This document shows, one piece after another, positions 59,740-64,000 of a stretch of 64,000 nt of DNA. The stretch is from contig OX327696.1 in NCBI GenBank assembly GCA_946807835.1, forward strand, positions 1,500,501 through 1,564,500. The letters are read 5' to 3'. The first letter of the stretch is position 1; each line of letters opens with the position of its first letter. The stretch comes from Ailanthus altissimus. Lineage: Eukaryota > Streptophyta > Magnoliopsida > Sapindales > Simaroubaceae. The position numbers and the translations under genes are program-made. The notes beneath the pieces are model-generated. The model searched no databases. It was not told the DNA's origin and was given only the letters and a program-made list of their open reading frames with translations.

Positions 59740-62700
59740 CAAGCACGTGTATTTGTTTTGATGCAGCAAGAGGCACAGGTTACCCCTGATGTTGTTACAG
59801 GTATACTGACTATTTTTGGTCGAGAGGCCCATATTTTAATTGATCTGGGTTCTATGCATTGTTTTATTCCCGTATCTTTGCTATGCATGCGGATGAGTGT
59901 TAAAACCCCTAGATTATAGTTTGGTAGTAGCCACACCAGTTAGAGAATCATTATTGGCTGAGAATGTATTTCAGGGTTGTGTTATCAAAGTGGGTGGTAG
60001 TGAGATGGTAGCAGATTTAATTCTTCTTGATATACATGATTTTGATACAATACTTGGGATGGACTGGTTAGCTAATCACCATGCTACTATAGACTATTTT
60101 TGAAAGGAGATTATATTCACAAGACATAGAGAGCCTGATATTATTTTTTGTGGAGAGAAACGAGCTCTTCCATCTTGTGTTATATCTGCTATGATAGCTA
60201 AACGGTTGCTTAGAAAATGATGTCTAGCCTATTTGGCATATGTTATTAATACCAGAGTCAATGGGGCTACATTAAAAGATATTATGGTGGTCAGAGATTT
60301 TCCAGATGTATTTCTTGAAGATCTTCCAAGCTTACCACTAGATAGAGCGATTGATTTTGGTATTGATTTAGTTCCAGACACAACTTCTATCTCTAAAGCA
60401 TTATACAAAATGGCCCCCTAAGAGTTAAAAGAATTGAAAACTCAATTACAAGATTTGGTAGATAAGGGTTTCATCAGACTTAGTATATCAACATAGGGAG
60501 CACCAGTATTGTTTGTTAAAAAGAAAGATTGAACTTTGAGGCTATGCATTGATTATCGGGAGCTAAATAAAGTCACTCTATGCAACAAGAACCCAATTCC
60601 TCGCATTGATGATTTATTTGATCAGTTACAAGGTGCAAAATTTTTCTCAAAGATCGATCTACAATCAGGGTATCATCAGTTAAAGATCAAAGATACTGAT
60701 GTGTCTAAGACTGTATTCAGAATTCGATATGGGCATTATGAGTTTTTAGTAATACCATTTGAGTTGATTAATGCTCCAGCTGTATTCATGGACCTTATGA
60801 ATAGGGTATTTTGTCCCTATTTTGATAGATTTGTTATAGTTTTTATTGATGATATTCTTGTATATTCATAAAGTACAGAGGAGCATGTAGAACATTTGAG
60901 GATAATGTTACAGATTTTGAGGAATAAACAGTTATATGCTAAGTTCAGTAACTGTCAGTTTTAGCTAGATAAAGTTATATTTCTAGGCCATATGATCTCA
61001 GCAGATGAAATTTATGTGGATCCTCAGAAGATTGAAGTTGTGGTAAATTGGGAGTGACCGGTTAGTGTGACAGAAATTAAAAGTTTCCTTGGTCTAGTAG
61101 ATTATTATCGAAGATTTGTTAAAGACTTCTCTAAGATTGCTACACCGCTTACAAAGTTGATCAAAAAAAATATAAAGTTTGTGTGGACTGATGAATATGA
61201 ACATAGTTTCCAAGAACTTAAAAAGAGATTGACTTCAACTCCGGTTCTTACTCTTCCATCTGGCACCGAAGGATTTATAATTTGCAGTAATGCTTCTAGA
61301 CAGGGATTAGGTTGTGTATTGATGCAGCATGGTAATGTGATAGCTTATGCTTCTAGGTAGCTTAAGAATCATGAGTTGAATTATCCAACCTATGATTTAG
61401 AATTGGCAGCAATAGTATTCGCCTTGAAGATTTGGAGACATTATCTATATAGTGTTACGTGTCAAATCTTTACTTATTACAAAAGTTTGAAGTATTTGTT
61501 CATACAGAAGGATCTGAATCTGAGACAACGGAAATGGTTAGAGCTAATAAACTATTATGACTGTACGATTAATTATCATCTAAGTAAGGCAAATGTGGTA
61601 GCAAATGCACTCAGCAGGAAGTCTTCTAGCTCTATAGATTATTTAAAAGTGACTTATCTTCCATTGTTAGTTGAGTTAAGGTCTATGGGATTGAATTATC
61701 TGTAGATAAGTCTGGAGTCCTTCTAGCGCATTTTTAAGTTAGGCCTATGTTGACTGATCAGATTCAAGAGATGCAAGATCAGGATCCTAATTTAGTTAAA
61801 CTGAATCAAGAAGTAAAGAATAGAATGCGAACTGATTTAACATTGAAAGCTGATGGGACATTAATTATGGGTAACAGGCTTTGTGTTCCAAATAACTCAG
61901 AGTTAAAGAAGCAGATTTTAGAAGAAGCTCACAGCTCAGCTTATGCTATGCATCCTGGCAACACTAAAATGTATCGTACTCTGAGAGAACATTACTGGTG
62001 GCAAGGTATAAAAAGAGATATTGCAGAGTTTTTATCTCAATGCCTGATTTGTCAGTAGGTTAAGGCAAAACATCAGAGGCTAATAGGATTATCTTAACCA
62101 CTTCTATTTCCTGAATGGAAGTGGGAACATATCACTATAGACTTTATTGTTGGGATTTCTCGTACTCGAAGGGGTCATAATAGTATTTGGGTGATTGTTC
62201 ATTGACTCATAAAGTCTGCTCATTTCTTACCTTATAAGATTTCATACTCATTAGATAGGCTGGCTCATTTGTATGTTAGTGAAATTGTGCGGTTACATGG
62301 GACTCCAATGTTCATCGTATCAGATAGAGACCCTCGATTCACTTCTAGATTTTGGCATAGCTTACAGAAGGCCTTAGGCATTAAGCTAAACTTTAGTAGG
62401 GCTTTTCATCCTTAGATAGATGGACAGTTAGAGAGAACTATACAAATATTAGAGGATATGCTCAGAGCTTGTATGTTGCAGCTTAAGGGTAATTGGGATG
62501 ATTATTCACCATTGATAGAGTTTGCATATAATAATAGTTATCAGTCTAGCATTCAGATGACGCCATATGAGGCTTTATACGGAAGAAAATGCAGAACTCT
62601 GATTTGCTGGGATGAGGTTGGAGAAAGAAAATTGTTAGGCCCAAAAATTATCCAGGCCACTAGTGAGAAGATCAGTATTATTAGAGATAGACTCAAGGCA

Positions 62701-63180
62701 GCTCAAGACAAACAAAAGAGTTATGTAGATAAATGCTGTAGACAGCTTGAGTTTGCAGTAGAAGACAGAGTCTTCTTACGGATCTCACCATGGAAGGGTG
62801 TGCTTTATTTTGGAAAACAGGAAAAATTAATTCCTAGATATATCGGGCCATATGAGATTCTAGAAAGGGTTGGTGTAGTTGCGTACCTCTTAGCATTACC
62901 ACCTGAGTTGTCATACATTCATGTTTGTTTTCATGTTTCTATGTTGCAGAAGTATATACCCGACCCTTCTCACATTCTAGATACTCAGCTAGTTCAGTTG
63001 AGGACAGACTTGACTTATGACGAGGAACCTATTCAGATAATGGACTATCGCCAAAAAGTACTACGTAATAAGACTATTCCGCTAGTTAAAGTCCTATGAA
63101 GGAATCATGCAGTGGAAGAGACTACATGAGAGCGAGAGGATAAGATGAGAGTTCAGTATCCTCATTTGTTTCGGAGAGGT
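59740..63180 (+). pseudogene. Gypsy-1 pol remnant
   Basis: Protease near 59755-59900 (ILIDLGSMHCFI with the D-x-G site). Reverse transcriptase 60440-60950 ([43 protein letters not shown]). RNase H 61060-61620 ([16 protein letters not shown], where the usual YCDAS Asp is Asn, then YYKSLKYLF for TDHKSL, so active-site residues are lost). Integrase 61900-62660 ([24 protein letters not shown]; core VSDRDPRFTSRFW; LIEFAYNNSYQSSIQMTPYE), then a C-terminal region to 63099 with GPYEILERVG and the Tekay-like tail. At least ten stops break the frame (for example 60102, 60421, 60871, 61026, 61361, 62056). Confidence 0.92.
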
Positions 63181-63208
63181 ATAAAAATTTTGAGGATAAA
63201 ATTTTTAT

Positions 63209-63223
63209 AAAGGGGGGAGGAAT
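63209..63223 (+). promoter_or_regulatory. Polypurine tract of Gypsy-1
   Basis: AAAGGGGGGAGGAAT directly before the 3' LTR; this is the plus-strand primer site. Confidence 0.93.
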
Positions 63224-63302
63224 TGTAATACACGTGTATGCTTGGTAGCAGAATTAATAATTTGGTAAAAAAAAGAGAGAAAAGAAATTAAGCTGTGGCC
63301 GC

Positions 63303-63352
<50 letters not shown>

Positions 63353-64000
63353 TGTTTGGTTTTGGCTTCATTGAGAGGAGGAAGCAAAACCGAAATAGAA
63401 GAAGAAAGAAGAGAAAGCTGAGAGAGAGAAAAGAGAGAAAAGAAAGAAAGAAAAAGAGAAAAGAGAAAAGAGAAAAGAAAAGAAGAAGAGGAGAAAAAGA
63501 AACCAAGGAGAAAAAGAAAGAGAAAGAGAAAGGAAAAAAAGAGCAGTCGAAGAAAAAAAAGAAAATTTTAGAAAATTAGTTTGGGAGTTAGATTTATACC
63601 CAGTGATTTAGCGGGTAATAGTTTTGCGATATTAGAATATTTATAATACATATTAGTACTAATGATGTATTTTTACACCCTATGATATAGGAGGTGTGCC
63701 GATAGCGGGTAAATCTTAGAATCAATACCTAGTTCAGGATTAGCGCACTTTCGTGAGTGGATAACTATATATTTTATATGTCTTTAATACTTCAATTATG
63801 GTTTAATTACACGTTATCAGAATTAGTCATGATTTATTTTTGACAGATAAATATTTATGCTATTTAGTATATTCAGTAATATTTTAGAATTTATTATAGT
63901 ATAGTTTATGATTATGGTCAGTACAAAAATAATTATTTTAGAACAATTATATTTTTATGATATTATATAGTAGTAGTTTTTGAACCACCATATGCGTACC
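63224..64000 (+). repeat. 3' LTR of Gypsy-1, cut by window end
   Basis: Matches 56705 onward. It differs from the 5' LTR by a TG microsatellite (63315-63349), a shorter purine tract (63373-63560) and scattered substitutions and indels, so the element is not a very recent insertion. Confidence 0.93.
63303..63350. repeat. (TA)n(TG)n microsatellite
   Basis: Compound microsatellite inside the 3' LTR, present only as a TA run in the 5' LTR. Confidence 0.95.

Larger units (their letters stand above)
56705..64000 (+). mobile_element. Gypsy-1: Ty3/Gypsy chromovirus (Tekay-type), right end cut
   Basis: 5' LTR 56705-58269, internal region 58270-63223, start of the 3' LTR at 63224. Inserted into the reverse-transcriptase region of Copia-2. 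Primer-binding site and purine tract are intact, but gag-pol is broken by many stops. The left flank is GTTTT; the matching right flank is outside the window. The tail of pol (EEPIQIMDYRQKVLRNKTIP, LVKVL) is typical of Tekay chromoviruses. Confidence 0.95.

Noticed and set aside
1..64000. tRNA, rRNA or other structured RNA genes
   Set aside because: No cloverleaf with internal A and B boxes and no rRNA sequence was noticed; the tRNA-like string at 58273 is a retrotransposon primer-binding site.

Overview
This window is a repeat-rich stretch of nuclear DNA from a dicot plant. The two main genes are TIR-NBS-LRR (TNL) disease-resistance genes with the usual plant exon layout. Around them are Ty1/Copia and Ty3/Gypsy (Tekay-type chromovirus) LTR retrotransposons, short DNA transposons, AT-rich minisatellites and a probable mitochondrial insertion. 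TNL genes argue against a grass or other monocot. I cannot name the species from sequence alone.

Layout. 1-3.5 kb: decayed Copia element (Copia-1, plus strand) and its probable 3' LTR, inserted in an intron of an older TNL. 3.58-4.02 kb: LRR exon of that older gene, fused abruptly to the middle of a TIR exon. 4.02-7.9 kb: TNL1, full exon order but at least six disabling lesions. 8.1-10.9 kb: minus-strand Copia-type LTR with an ~890 bp segment in three tandem copies. 10.9-20.8 kb: gene-poor, with an orphan NBS relic, an orphan TIR relic, two direct segmental duplications and the last exon of a dynamin-related protein 2 (DRP2) gene. 20.9-40.3 kb: AT-rich minisatellites in two families (A: a hexamer ladder with a fixed anchor; B: a 22-bp unit in head-to-head inverted arrays), a mitochondrial atp9-like insertion, and an 8 kb minus-strand Gypsy element (Gypsy-2) with an exact 5-bp target duplication. 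Inverted repeats at 24.93-25.2 and 40.09-40.33 kb suggest that much of this is one composite TIR-bounded element. 40.5-44.6 kb: TNL2, nearly identical to TNL1 in the NB-ARC region; its TIR and NB-ARC frame is open, with a stop codon just before the LRR exons. 44.7-50.3 kb: duplicated 3' flank of TNL2, a Mutator-like MITE with a 9-bp target duplication, a Gypsy LTR fragment and a gag-like relic. 50.3-53 kb: mostly unrecognised, partly similar to 12.9-14.2 kb. 53-64 kb: a nest in which Copia-2 carries a solo Gypsy LTR (5-bp target duplication) and a Gypsy-1 element that runs off the window.

How the parts relate: the window looks like an eroding TNL cluster. Tandem TNL copies, relics and TNL-type flanks recur, separated by nested transposons. 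The only long undamaged host reading frame is the TIR-NBS part of TNL2. The TIR-bounded minisatellite element ends about 175 bp upstream of its start codon, so element and gene share a promoter neighbourhood. All similarity statements come from reading the sequence by eye; no database search or alignment program was run.
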